Below, piece after piece: positions 8,733-16,470 of a stretch of DNA of 20,681 nt. A model generated the notes under the pieces. It had not been told where the DNA came from, did no database searches, and saw nothing but the letters and a program-made list of their open reading frames with translations. The translations under genes and the position numbers were made by a program. This DNA is from DAOTYX01 sp034434635 (lineage in GTDB: Bacteria; Chloroflexota; Anaerolineae; B4-G1; DUEL01): contig DAOTYX010000107.1 of the NCBI GenBank assembly GCA_034434635.1, positions 1 through 20,681 on the forward strand. Reading direction: 5' to 3'. The first letter of the stretch is position 1, and each line of letters starts with the position of its first letter.

Positions 8733-9524
8733 ATGCCGAAGACGGACAAAGGAAACGAAGTGGCGCTCAGCCTGGTGCTGGCCTGCTACAACGAGGAATC
8801 GCTCATCCTGGACAGCGTAGAGCAGATCCTGGAGGTGCTCGACGGCTCGCCCTGGACGTACGAGGTGATCTTCGTGGACGACTGCAGCCGCGACCGCACC
8901 CGCGAACTGATCGACCAGATCATCGCCGAACACCCCCACCATCACCTGCGACGCATCTTCCACGAGCGAAACGTCGGCCGGGGCGGCACGGTGATGGAGG
9001 GCATGCGCCTGGGACAGGGGGAGATCGTGGGCTACATTGACATTGACCTGGAGGTGCACGCCCGCTACATCCCCTCCTGCGTCCGCGCCATCGAGAAAGG
9101 CGCCGACGTCGCCACCGGCCTGCGCACCTACCGCTTCTACTGGCACTCGGTGGACCGCTACCTGATGAGCCGGGGCTACATCTGGCTGGTGCAGCGGCTG
9201 CTCGGCGTGCCGCTGAAGGACACGGAGACCGGCTTCAAGTTCTTCCGCAAGAGCACCATCCTGCCCATCTTCGACGAGATCGAGGATATGCACTGGTTCT
9301 GGGACACGGAGGTCATGGTGCGCTCCTACCTGCGCGGCCTGAACATCCGGGAGATACCGGTGCTGTTCGTCCGTCGCTTCGACAAGCAGTCGGCCGTCCA
9401 CCCGTTCAGCGACACGCTCGACTACTTCAAGAAACTGTGGCGCTTCCGCCGGGTGGTCCGTCAACTGAAACGGGAGGCAGCCCTTGCAGGCACTGCGCGA
9501 GGTTGGCTTCGCGAAAGCCTTTAG
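8733..9524 (+). CDS. GT2 glycosyltransferase, polyprenyl-phosphate (DPM1-like) type
   Basis: A 263-residue GT-A-fold enzyme with no membrane helices. Visible motifs: LVLACYNEE at 14-22, VDDCS with D49-D50 for the nucleotide, DID at 103-105 for metal binding, and DTETGFKFF at 163-171 followed by WDTE at 190-193. This set is typical of dolichol-phosphate-mannose-synthase-like enzymes, which charge polyprenyl phosphate with a sugar on the cytoplasmic face. Such lipid-linked sugars are the donors of GT-C enzymes, which fits the five GT-C-like genes of this run. An earlier in-frame ATG at 8703 overlaps the previous gene. The ATG at 8733 has an AGGGGGT six nt upstream and is preferred. Donor sugar unknown. 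Confidence 0.88.
   Translation: MPKTDKGNEVALSLVLACYNEESLILDSVEQILEVLDGSPWTYEVIFVDDCSRDRTRELIDQIIAEHPHHHLRRIFHERNVGRGGTVMEGMRLGQGEIVGYIDIDLEVHARYIPSCVRAIEKGADVATGLRTYRFYWHSVDRYLMSRGYIWLVQRLLGVPLKDTETGFKFFRKSTILPIFDEIEDMHWFWDTEVMVRSYLRGLNIREIPVLFVRRFDKQSAVHPFSDTLDYFKKLWRFRRVVRQLKREAALAGTARGWLRESL
9473..9477 (+). promoter_or_regulatory. Shine-Dalgarno GGAGG supporting a TTG start
   Basis: GGAGG lies 6 nt before the TTG at 9484, inside the 3' end of the GT2 gene. It is the reason for accepting a TTG start and a 41-nt gene overlap. Confidence 0.7.
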
Positions 9525-10026
9525 GTTCGGCTTCTACACGCTGGCGCTGGTGCCGTACCGCTGGACACTCTTCCCGCAGGTGCGGGCGGTCTACCTGCGC
9601 CTGCTGGGGGCGCGTATCGGCCGCGGCGCCATCATCCACGACGTGCATTTCTTCAACGCCTACCGCACCGGCTTCCGCGGTCTGGAGATCGGACAATCCT
9701 GCTTCATCGGCGACGAGTGCCTGCTGGACCTGGCCGACCGCATCCTGATGGCCGACCACGCCACCCTGGCAGAGCGGGTGACGATCCTCACTCACACCAA
9801 CGTCGGCTACCACGACCATCCGCTGCAGCCCTACCTGCCGGCTATGTCCGCCCCGGTGCGGCTGGAGAGGGGCTGCTTCGTCGGCGTCAACGCGACCATC
9901 CTGCCGGGGGTCACCGTCGGGGAGGGGAGCATCGTCGCAGCGGGCGCGGTGGTCACGGAGGACGTGCCGGCCTGGCATGTCGTGGGCGGGGTGCCGGCGA
10001 GGGTGGTGAAAAGGGTGCGGGGGTGA
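9484..10026 (+). CDS. Left-handed beta-helix (hexapeptide repeat) acyltransferase
   Basis: A 180-residue protein. Residues 44 to about 165 show hexapeptide-repeat spacing, ending with FVGVNATILPGVTVGEGSIVAAGAVV in pieces and the usual closing VPAWHVVGGVPARVVK. The His-rich stretch THTNVGYHDHP at 103-113 is where CAT/maltose-acetyltransferase-like enzymes keep the catalytic His. The N-terminal 40 residues are partly hydrophobic and may touch the membrane. It starts at TTG 9484, 41 nt inside the GT2 gene. Likely O- or N-acetylation of a sugar with acetyl-CoA. Because a WecE-like transaminase sits two genes upstream, 4-N-acetylation of its product is one option. WecD, the usual enzyme of that step in E. 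coli, is of a different (GNAT) fold, so this is inference. Confidence 0.87.
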   Translation: MQALREVGFAKAFRFGFYTLALVPYRWTLFPQVRAVYLRLLGARIGRGAIIHDVHFFNAYRTGFRGLEIGQSCFIGDECLLDLADRILMADHATLAERVTILTHTNVGYHDHPLQPYLPAMSAPVRLERGCFVGVNATILPGVTVGEGSIVAAGAVVTEDVPAWHVVGGVPARVVKRVRG

Positions 10027-10058
10027 CGCGAGGACGCGGGGAGACGGAGACGCGGGGA
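10025..10058 (+). repeat. Short GC-rich 8-bp quasi-tandem repeat between two genes
   Basis: Four imperfect octamers in a row: GACGCGAG, GACGCGGG, GAGACGGA, GACGCGGG. They begin at the stop codon of the acyltransferase and end just before the methyltransferase ATG. Related GACGCG units appear at 16287-16292. Confidence 0.6.
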
Positions 10059-10664
10059 ATGGAATGGCTGCTGAGATGGCCGGCGGTCTACAACCTGGCC
10101 CAGGGGGTCGCTTCTGCCAACTACCGGGCGGCCCGCAGCGTGATCCGGCAGGAACTGATGCTGGCGCCGGGCGAATGGTTGATAGACCTGGGCTGCGGGA
10201 CAGGCAACCTGGCCGGTCTCTTCCCCGACGCCCGGTACGTCGGCGTGGACCTCTACCTGCCCTATCTGCGCTTCGCCCGCCGTGCCGCCAGGGGGAACTT
10301 CGCGGTGATGGACGTGGCCCGGCTGGGGTTTCGGGACGACACCTTCGATGCAGCCATCGCCATCGGCCTGACCCATCACCTGGACGACGGCGCGCTGGAA
10401 CGGTTCGCCGGTCAGGTCCGGCGGGTGTGCAGGGCTACGGCCCGCATCGTCGTCATTGACATCGTCCCGGCCCAACCGTGGAACCTGCTCGAGCGGGCGC
10501 GGCAGCGCTGGGGCGAACGCGGCAAACACCTCCGCCCGCAGGAAGAGCACCGTCGGCTCCTGGCCGCCCATCTGGCCGTGGAAAAGGGCTACCGGGTCCG
10601 CTCCGGCTTTCTGGAGTACAGCGTGCTGGTGCTGAGGGTGGAGAAGGAGACAACAGGCGGATGA
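10059..10664 (+). CDS. Class I SAM-dependent methyltransferase
   Basis: A 201-residue protein with the Rossmann SAM-binding motif I LIDLGCGTGN at 41-50, the acidic ribose-binding D64 in VGVDLY, and MDVARLGF, DDTFDAAIAIGLTHHL for the later strands. It belongs to the Methyltransf_11/25 type of small-molecule methyltransferases. The frame is open upstream. A GTG at 10023 would give a 4-nt overlap with the previous stop, but the added residues would be coded by the octamer repeat, so the ATG at 10059 (GGAG 9 nt upstream) is preferred. It overlaps the next gene in an ATGA. In this setting a sugar or lipid-glycan is the likely substrate, but the sequence alone does not show it. Confidence 0.85.
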   Translation: MEWLLRWPAVYNLAQGVASANYRAARSVIRQELMLAPGEWLIDLGCGTGNLAGLFPDARYVGVDLYLPYLRFARRAARGNFAVMDVARLGFRDDTFDAAIAIGLTHHLDDGALERFAGQVRRVCRATARIVVIDIVPAQPWNLLERARQRWGERGKHLRPQEEHRRLLAAHLAVEKGYRVRSGFLEYSVLVLRVEKETTGG

Positions 10665-12175
10665 GCATTGGACACCGAAGACTCGAAGGCTGGGAGGTTA
10701 CCCTTGTCGTGCTGCTGGGCCTGGGTACGCTGGCCCTGGGGCTGTTCCGCCTCACCGCCTATCCCGCCCCCTGGTTCGACGAAGGGTGGTACCTGCAGAT
10801 CGCGCGCAACCTGGCCCACTACGGCCAGTACGCCACGCTCAGTTCCGAGGGCTTCCGTTACGATGACACAGCGCTGGCCGTCGCTCCCACCCTCTACCTG
10901 CCCATTGCTCTCGTCTTCCGGCTGGCGGGGGTCGGGTTGCTGCAGGCCCGCCTGGCGATGGTCGCCGGCCTGCTGGTCGCCGTCGCTGTCTTCTACCTGA
11001 CCGCCCGCTCCGTCCACGGCTTCCCCATCGCTGCGGCCGCCGCCTACCTGTTCCTCCTCCAGATGGAAGACGACCCGTTCACCTCCACCGTCTACATGGG
11101 CCGACAGGTGATGGCGGAGGTGCCGGCGCTGCTCTTTTTCCTCCTGGGAAGCCTCCTCTGGTTCCGGGCACTGAGGGGGCCGCGTCGGCGTTGGGGCGAG
11201 ATCGCCGCTGGCCTCCTCTTCGGGTTAGCGATGGTGACCAAACTCCAGTACGTCTTCTTCATCCCCCCTGCGCTCCTGCTCACCGCCCTGCTCGCCCGCG
11301 TGCTCTGGAAGCGGTCTCTCTGGAAGCCAGCCCTCATCTCCCTGGCCTGCGGGCTGGGACTTCTTCTGCTATGGTACGGCATACTGCGACTGATCGTTGG
11401 GCCGGAGAACTTCGCCTCCCTGATGACGGGACTGTCCACTGCCTCCTCTCCACAGGTGCGTGTTTTCTCCCTGGCGCGGTTGGGGGAAAGTGCCCGCTTT
11501 CTCCTGCGCAGCCACTTCCTGCTCTTCGCCCTGCCGGGATTGCTGTATGGGCTGGTCACCGCCGTCCGCCGTGGCCCAGAAGAGACCCCCACGCTCTTCC
11601 TGGGGCTCTTCATCCTGGCCGGCCTGGGATGGTACGTCCTGGCCTCCATCGGCTGGCCGCGCTACACCTACCCCTTCCTGGCGCTCGGTAACCTCTTCAC
11701 TGCCCGCCTCCTCTACGACATCGGCGACCGGTTCGCCCGGCCTGCCCGCAACGTGCGCGCCCTGGCCGTCCTGCTCATCCTCTTGATCCTGCCCCTGGCG
11801 CAGTTCCGCCTGATCGCCCGCGACCTGCTCTCTCCGCCCGACTCTGGCTTCGCCCCGTTCACCCGCTACATCCAGACCCAGGTGCCGCCGGGGCGGGTGA
11901 TCGAGACCTGGGAGTGGGAGGTGACCTTCGTGGATGAGGCCCACCGTTACCACATCCCCCCCACATCGCTGCTCAACCGGCTCATCGCCCACGTCTATTT
12001 CGGCGCCCCCTACGCGCCGGAGGAGTACGACTTTCAGGAGGCCGACCCCGACTACGTCGTCGTCGGGCGGTTCGCCCGCTGGACGAACCTCTACCCCCAG
12101 GAGTTCCTCGAGCAGGATTGCCGCCTTGTGGTGACGATGGGGGAGTACCAACTCTTCGAGGTGATGGCTCAATGA
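10661..12175 (+). CDS. GT39/PMT-like membrane glycosyltransferase
   Basis: A 504-residue polytopic protein. Its first membrane helix (residues 12-33) is followed by WFDEGWY at 38-44; the Asp-Glu pair (D40, E41) is the classic catalytic-loop signature of ArnT/PMT-family GT-C enzymes. Further hydrophobic segments run to about residue 390. A soluble C-terminal domain then shows YIQTQVPPGRVIETWEWEV in pieces, FQEADPDYVVVG and LYPQEFLEQD, a typical outside domain of the family. It starts in an ATGA overlap with the methyltransferase gene and ends in an ATGA overlap with the next gene. It is the clearest catalytic GT-C candidate of the five. Donor and acceptor unknown. Confidence 0.85.
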   Translation: MSIGHRRLEGWEVTLVVLLGLGTLALGLFRLTAYPAPWFDEGWYLQIARNLAHYGQYATLSSEGFRYDDTALAVAPTLYLPIALVFRLAGVGLLQARLAMVAGLLVAVAVFYLTARSVHGFPIAAAAAYLFLLQMEDDPFTSTVYMGRQVMAEVPALLFFLLGSLLWFRALRGPRRRWGEIAAGLLFGLAMVTKLQYVFFIPPALLLTALLARVLWKRSLWKPALISLACGLGLLLLWYGILRLIVGPENFASLMTGLSTASSPQVRVFSLARLGESARFLLRSHFLLFALPGLLYGLVTAVRRGPEETPTLFLGLFILAGLGWYVLASIGWPRYTYPFLALGNLFTARLLYDIGDRFARPARNVRALAVLLILLILPLAQFRLIARDLLSPPDSGFAPFTRYIQTQVPPGRVIETWEWEVTFVDEAHRYHIPPTSLLNRLIAHVYFGAPYAPEEYDFQEADPDYVVVGRFARWTNLYPQEFLEQDCRLVVTMGEYQLFEVMAQ

Positions 12176-13731
12176 GGGGCAGCACACGTCGCTACGCACA
12201 GATCGGCCTGCGCCTGCTGGCGGCAGGGATCGCCCTCGGCCTCCTCTGGGCCGCCCCGCGGACCGTCCACCCGCAGGCCCAGGGCTCGTGCTGGAGCCCA
12301 CCGGTCGAGTTCGACACCCCGCTCTCGAACTGGAACTGGTTCGCCGACGTGACCGCGGACGGCCAGGGAGGCGTCCATGTCCTCTGGCAGGCCGGACAGT
12401 GCTCCACCTATTTCCGGACCCCCTGCCTGATGCACTCCCGCTGGCAGAACGGCCGGTGGTGGCCCACTTACGACCTGTTCGTGGACCAGGGAGCGGGTCA
12501 GTCAGCGGTTCGCTCGTCGGTCCTCGCCAGCCCGGATGGCTGGTTGCACCTGGTCTACCTGCAGGATTTCCAGTCCATCGTCTACCGGCGGGCGCGGATC
12601 GATGAGGCCACCAACGCCCAGGCCTGGTCGGAGCCTCGGCTGCTGAGCGGCTTCGGCCACGCCTACTTTCCCGACATCGCCCAGGACCAGCAAGGCGTCC
12701 TGCACGCGGTCTGGACCGAGTCGGCGGGCAACCCCCCGTCCGATGCCTGCCCGCTCGGCGACTGCTCCGACATCTTCTACCGGAACTCGTCCGATGGCGG
12801 GGAACACTGGTCGGCTCCGCTCAACCTCTCCCGGTCCGACGTGGGCACGATGAAGGTGCGCGTGCTGGCCGACCCTCAGGGGCGTGTCCACGTCTATTGG
12901 GAAGAAGGCGGCGACCGCTGGGTACGAGACGCCCCGGTTGGGGTCATGTACACCCTTTCCACGGACGAGGGCGCGTCCTGGACGTCACCCACACTCTTCA
13001 CCTCCACTCAGGGAGTGCTCCGTCAACCCACGCTGGCTGTGGATGGGCGGGGGCAGATCCTGTTCATCACGCGGCAGGTGCCGGGGGATCAGATCCTGTA
13101 TCGGACCTCCACCGACGGGCACACCTGGTCGGAGCCGCAGCCGATCCCCGGCCTGCTGCCCGTCGCCAGCACCGCCGTGTTCGACGACTACGACGCCGCC
13201 ACCGACAGCCAGGGCACGGTGCACTTCTTCGCCGCCGGGCGGACCTGGGCAGGCGGGGTGCAGGCGATCTTCCACCTGGAGTGGGACGGCCAGTCCTGGT
13301 CAGCGCCCGAGCAGGTCTCCCCCGCCGACGGCTACCCGGAGTTCCCCAGGGTCGCTATCGCCCACGGCAATCACCTGCACGTGGTGTGGTACAGCAAGGA
13401 ATGGCCCGGTTATGAGGAAGGGCAGACGGTGCGGGCGTGGTACAGCGAGTGCCAGACCACCGCGCCGGCCCAGACGCCGGTTCCCCTGCCAACCCCCACG
13501 CCGGCTCCGCCACCGCCCCCTTCACCCACCCCTGTGCCGACGGCCACTCCTTTCCCCACCGTATCGCCAGGGATGGAGGTGCCCTTCGACGCGAACACCC
13601 TGTACACAGAGTGGGACGAGATCGGTCGGCTGGCGCTGGCGCTGTCGCCGGTGGCGCTGATCCTGGCTGTGGCCCTGGCCGTCCGCTTCCGCCTGTTCGA
13701 GCGGCTGCTGGGAGCGCTCCGCAGACACTAG
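12172..13731 (+). CDS. Secreted, C-terminally anchored Asp-box (BNR/sialidase-like) beta-propeller protein
   Basis: A 519-residue protein. It has an N-terminal signal peptide (basic start MRGSTRRY, hydrophobic core to about residue 28, probable cleavage near AQG). Residues 40-430 repeat WS-P/LFxS/T blades with three clear Asp boxes: SSDGGEHW ending at 213, STDEGASW ending at 270 and STDGHTW ending at 319. These mark sialidase-type propellers. I see no clear sialidase catalytic set (Arg triad, FRIP), so a glycan-binding or structural role is as likely as hydrolysis. A Pro-Thr linker (about nt 13465-13560) leads to one C-terminal membrane helix (LALALSPVALILAVALAV) and a basic tail. It probably stands on the outer face of the membrane. 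It overlaps the preceding GT-C gene by 4 nt, so a link to the same glycan pathway is likely. Confidence 0.82.
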   Translation: MRGSTRRYAQIGLRLLAAGIALGLLWAAPRTVHPQAQGSCWSPPVEFDTPLSNWNWFADVTADGQGGVHVLWQAGQCSTYFRTPCLMHSRWQNGRWWPTYDLFVDQGAGQSAVRSSVLASPDGWLHLVYLQDFQSIVYRRARIDEATNAQAWSEPRLLSGFGHAYFPDIAQDQQGVLHAVWTESAGNPPSDACPLGDCSDIFYRNSSDGGEHWSAPLNLSRSDVGTMKVRVLADPQGRVHVYWEEGGDRWVRDAPVGVMYTLSTDEGASWTSPTLFTSTQGVLRQPTLAVDGRGQILFITRQVPGDQILYRTSTDGHTWSEPQPIPGLLPVASTAVFDDYDAATDSQGTVHFFAAGRTWAGGVQAIFHLEWDGQSWSAPEQVSPADGYPEFPRVAIAHGNHLHVVWYSKEWPGYEEGQTVRAWYSECQTTAPAQTPVPLPTPTPAPPPPPSPTPVPTATPFPTVSPGMEVPFDANTLYTEWDEIGRLALALSPVALILAVALAVRFRLFERLLGALRRH

Positions 13732-13739
13732 GGGGCATC

Positions 13740-14945
13740 GTGAACGTGTTGCTGCTGACCCAGGTGCTGCCGTACCCGCCCGACAGCGGCCCCAAGATCA
13801 AGACCTTCAACGTGCTCAAGTACCTGGCGGCCCGCCACCAGGTCTCCCTGGTCTCGTTCGTCCGCTCCGCCGCCGAAGCCGACGGCGTTCCCGAACTCCT
13901 CCGCTTCTGCCGCGAGGTGCACACGGTGCCGCTCCGCCGCTCCGCCCTGCGCGACGGCTGGCACTTCGCCCGCAGCCTGTTGACCAGACAGCCCTTCATC
14001 ATCGCCCGCGACGAGAACCGGGAGATGCATGCGGCCATCGCCGCGCTGCTGGCGCGGGAGCGGTTCGACGTGGTGCACGCCGACCAGTTGAACATGGCCC
14101 AGTACGCGCTGCCTTTGCGCGACGTGCATAAAGTGCTGGACGCGCACAACGCCGTGTGGACGATCTTCGAGCAGATGTGGCGCAACGCCCAACCTGGCCC
14201 CCGCAAGTGGGCCCTGGGCCTGGAATGGCGCCGGCTGAAGCGGTACGAAGGACAGGCGGGCCAGCGGTTCGATGCCATCCTGGCTGTCAGCGAAGAGGAC
14301 CGGCAGGCGCTGATCGCGGCGGGCTGCCCGGCCTCCCGGTTCGCCGTCATCCCCATCGCCGTGGACACGCGGGCCACACCGCCGGTCGAACGCGACCCCC
14401 AGGCGCAGGCCATTCTGCACGTCGGCACGATGTACTGGCCGCCCAACATTGAGGGCGTGCTCTGGTTCGCCCGCCAGGTCTACCCGCTGATCCGTCGGGC
14501 GGCGCCGCAGACAGAGTTCTACGTCGTAGGGGCCAGGCCGCCAGCGGAGATCGTTGCACTGGAGAGGGAGGACCCCGCCATTCACGTCATCGGCTATGCG
14601 GCGGACCTGGAGCCCTACCTGCGGCGCAGCGCCGTCTTCGTCGTGCCGGTGCAGGCGGGCAGCGGGATGCGGGTCAAGATCCTGACCGCCTGGGCGTGGG
14701 GCATCCCCATCGTCTCCACCACGGTCGGTTACGCCGGCATCCCCGCGCTGCCCGGCCATCATCTGCTGGTGGCGGACACGCCAGCGGACTTCGCCGCTGC
14801 GGTGGTGCGGGTCCTGCAGGACGGAGATCTGGCGGCGGGACTCTCCGCCAACGGACGGCGATACGTCGAGGAGCGGTTCGACTGGCAGGTGGCCTGCCGG
14901 GAACTGGATCGGGTCTATGCGGGGGTGATCGAACATGAGCGTTGA
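13740..14945 (+). CDS. GT4-family glycosyltransferase
   Basis: A 401-residue GT-B-fold enzyme. The start GTG 13740 gives MNVLLLTQVLPYPPDSGPK, a normal N-terminal Rossmann strand and glycine loop for this family; a GGGGG lies just upstream, 8 nt after the previous stop. The second Rossmann domain has ILHVGTMYWPPNIEG, FYVVGARPP, VIGYAADLEPYL and GSGMRVKIL followed by AWAWGIPIVSTT. The residue after KIL, usually Glu (or Asp) in GT4 enzymes and used to hold the donor sugar-nucleotide, is Thr here (T316). The later G-x-E-G position reads GYAG. The rest of the fold looks intact. It probably adds a hexose to a lipid-linked glycan on the cytoplasmic face. It overlaps the last GT-C gene by 11 nt. Confidence 0.87.
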   Translation: MNVLLLTQVLPYPPDSGPKIKTFNVLKYLAARHQVSLVSFVRSAAEADGVPELLRFCREVHTVPLRRSALRDGWHFARSLLTRQPFIIARDENREMHAAIAALLARERFDVVHADQLNMAQYALPLRDVHKVLDAHNAVWTIFEQMWRNAQPGPRKWALGLEWRRLKRYEGQAGQRFDAILAVSEEDRQALIAAGCPASRFAVIPIAVDTRATPPVERDPQAQAILHVGTMYWPPNIEGVLWFARQVYPLIRRAAPQTEFYVVGARPPAEIVALEREDPAIHVIGYAADLEPYLRRSAVFVVPVQAGSGMRVKILTAWAWGIPIVSTTVGYAGIPALPGHHLLVADTPADFAAAVVRVLQDGDLAAGLSANGRRYVEERFDWQVACRELDRVYAGVIEHER

Positions 14946-16278
14946 CGCTGCCGATGCGCGCACGGGGTGGTCAGGTTGGCGCTGGCGTCTGGGCAACGGC
15001 TACGAACGGCTACTCACAGCCCTGACCCGCGACACGCGGGTCGCGGTCTCGCTCATACTGGCCCTGGCTGCCCTCGTGCGCCTGGCGTATGTCGGGCTGA
15101 TCGTGGGCCTCTCCAGCCCGCCCACCTACGACGGCCTGGGCTACGACATCCTGGCCACCAACCTGCTCCAGCGGGGAGTGTACGGCTTCGAGCAGCCGAC
15201 CGCCTTCCGTCCGCCAGGCTATCCCCTCTTTCTGGCCGCCGTCTACGCCCTCTTCGGCGTCCATAACTTTGCCGCCGTCCGGCTCGTCCAGGTGGGGATA
15301 GACGCGCTGACGTGCCTGCTGCTGTACGCTGTGGGCCTCAGGCTGTTCGACCGCCGGGTCGCCTTCCTGGCCGCTGCCGGCCTGAGCCTGTACCCGTTGC
15401 AGGTCTACATGGTGGGGGAGTTCTACTCCGAGACCCTCTCCTTCCTGCTGCAGATGGTCGCCCTGTGGCTGGCGGTGCGGATGGTCAAGGAGCGGCGCTG
15501 GCTGCTGCCCCTGTTCCTGGGGGTATTCCTGGCCGCCACCGCGCTGACCCGCCCGACGGCGGTGCTGTGGCTGCCGCTCATGGTTGTGTGGATCGGGCTG
15601 CTGCCGCTGTCGTGGCGACAGAAGGCGCGGGATGCGGCGTTACTGCTGTTGGGGTTGCTGCTGTTGTTTGGCCCCTGGACCGCGCGAAACTACGTGGTCT
15701 TCAGGGAGATCATCCCCGTCTCCTCACTGGGGGGTGTGGGGGTGTGGGCCGGAAACAACCCCTTATCGGAGGGTGGGGGGATGCTCCCCAGCGAAGAGAC
15801 GTGGGGCGAGGGTGCACCGGAGGGAGGGTGGATGGGCTGGGAGGGGCTGAGCGAGGCGGAAAGCAGCCGCCGCTTCATGGCCCGCGGCCTCGCCTGGATC
15901 CGCGAGAACCCGCTGGCCTTCGCCGCCCTGGTGCCCAGGAAACTGCTCCGCCTCTGGTCGCCCACGTCCTTTGGCGTGCAGTTCTCGCGCCACGCCAGCC
16001 CACGGCTGACCGCCGTCGTGCTGCCCCCCTACCTGGTCTTCCTGGCCTGCGCAGGCGCGGGGATGATCCTCTCACGGCGGGGCTGGCGGGAGCAGTTCCC
16101 CCTCTATGCCCTGATCCTGGGCGTGAACGGCCTGGTGGCGCTGACCTATGGGGCCACCCGCTACGGTATCGCCATGGCTCCCTGTCTCTGCCTCTACGCG
16201 GCAGTGGCGGTGGATCGGCTGGGCACTCATCTGAAAGGCGAAGGTTCCCGCCACGTGCGTGGGCACGTTTCTTGCTGA
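14935..16278 (+). CDS. GT39-like membrane glycosyltransferase, last gene of the run
   Basis: A 447-residue polytopic protein. After a 35-residue cytoplasmic start comes a membrane helix, then a loop with TYDGLGYD (D66, D71) and FRPPGYP at 91-97, the Asp and RPPGYP pair of bacterial GT39-like enzymes. A large outside loop has WAGNNPLSEGG, common in this subgroup and thought to shape the active site. The C-terminal soluble domain of its neighbours is missing; the last 15 residues read through low-complexity sequence that leads into the repeat-rich spacer, so the end may have been altered by that repeat. The start ATG 14935 lies 11 nt inside the GT4 gene, with GGGGGTGAT just upstream. The next gene is convergent, so the unit most likely ends here. 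Confidence 0.82.
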   Translation: MSVDAADARTGWSGWRWRLGNGYERLLTALTRDTRVAVSLILALAALVRLAYVGLIVGLSSPPTYDGLGYDILATNLLQRGVYGFEQPTAFRPPGYPLFLAAVYALFGVHNFAAVRLVQVGIDALTCLLLYAVGLRLFDRRVAFLAAAGLSLYPLQVYMVGEFYSETLSFLLQMVALWLAVRMVKERRWLLPLFLGVFLAATALTRPTAVLWLPLMVVWIGLLPLSWRQKARDAALLLLGLLLLFGPWTARNYVVFREIIPVSSLGGVGVWAGNNPLSEGGGMLPSEETWGEGAPEGGWMGWEGLSEAESSRRFMARGLAWIRENPLAFAALVPRKLLRLWSPTSFGVQFSRHASPRLTAVVLPPYLVFLACAGAGMILSRRGWREQFPLYALILGVNGLVALTYGATRYGIAMAPCLCLYAAVAVDRLGTHLKGEGSRHVRGHVSC

Positions 16279-16470
16279 GCGCAGAGGACGCGAAGAACGC
16301 GCAGAAAGATTTGTGTAATTCGTGGTAACTGCCTGCCTATCGGGGTTTCAGGTTACAGGTTTCAGGTTACAGGTTTCAGGTTACAGAGTTGAACCTCCAT
16401 CAAGAACAAGAGAAATTCGTACAATTCGTGGCTCAATTTCTCCGCGCCCGCTGTGGTCGCCCCCCGCCCG
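16279..16470 (+). other. Convergent intergenic spacer with short repeats
   Basis: No gene and no clear Rho-independent terminator are seen. It begins with a purine-rich GCGCAGAGGACGCGAAGA stretch, then AATTCGTGG at 16317-16325, a 14-bp tandem repeat, AATTCGT at 16414-16420 and AATTCGTGG again at 16423-16431. A weak GAAATT/AATTTC inverted repeat (16412-16417, 16435-16440) is too short to call a terminator. AT content is much higher than in the flanking genes. Confidence 0.7.
16346..16387 (+). repeat. Three tandem copies of a 14-bp unit
   Basis: The unit TTTCAGGTTACAGG occurs at 16346-16359 and 16360-16373 exactly and at 16374-16387 with one changed last base. Confidence 0.95.

Noticed and set aside
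13728..14996. Long open frame (422 codons) on the minus strand opposite the GT4 gene
   Set aside because: It mirrors the GC-rich codon pattern of the plus-strand GT4 gene, which has a full recognisable family match; the antisense product shows low-complexity Arg/Gly/Asp-rich sequence and no domain.
15729..15748. G-rich tract as a possible G-quadruplex in the last GT-C gene
   Set aside because: There are only three separate G-runs unless the first is split, and they code for a Gly-Val-Gly loop common to this protein family.
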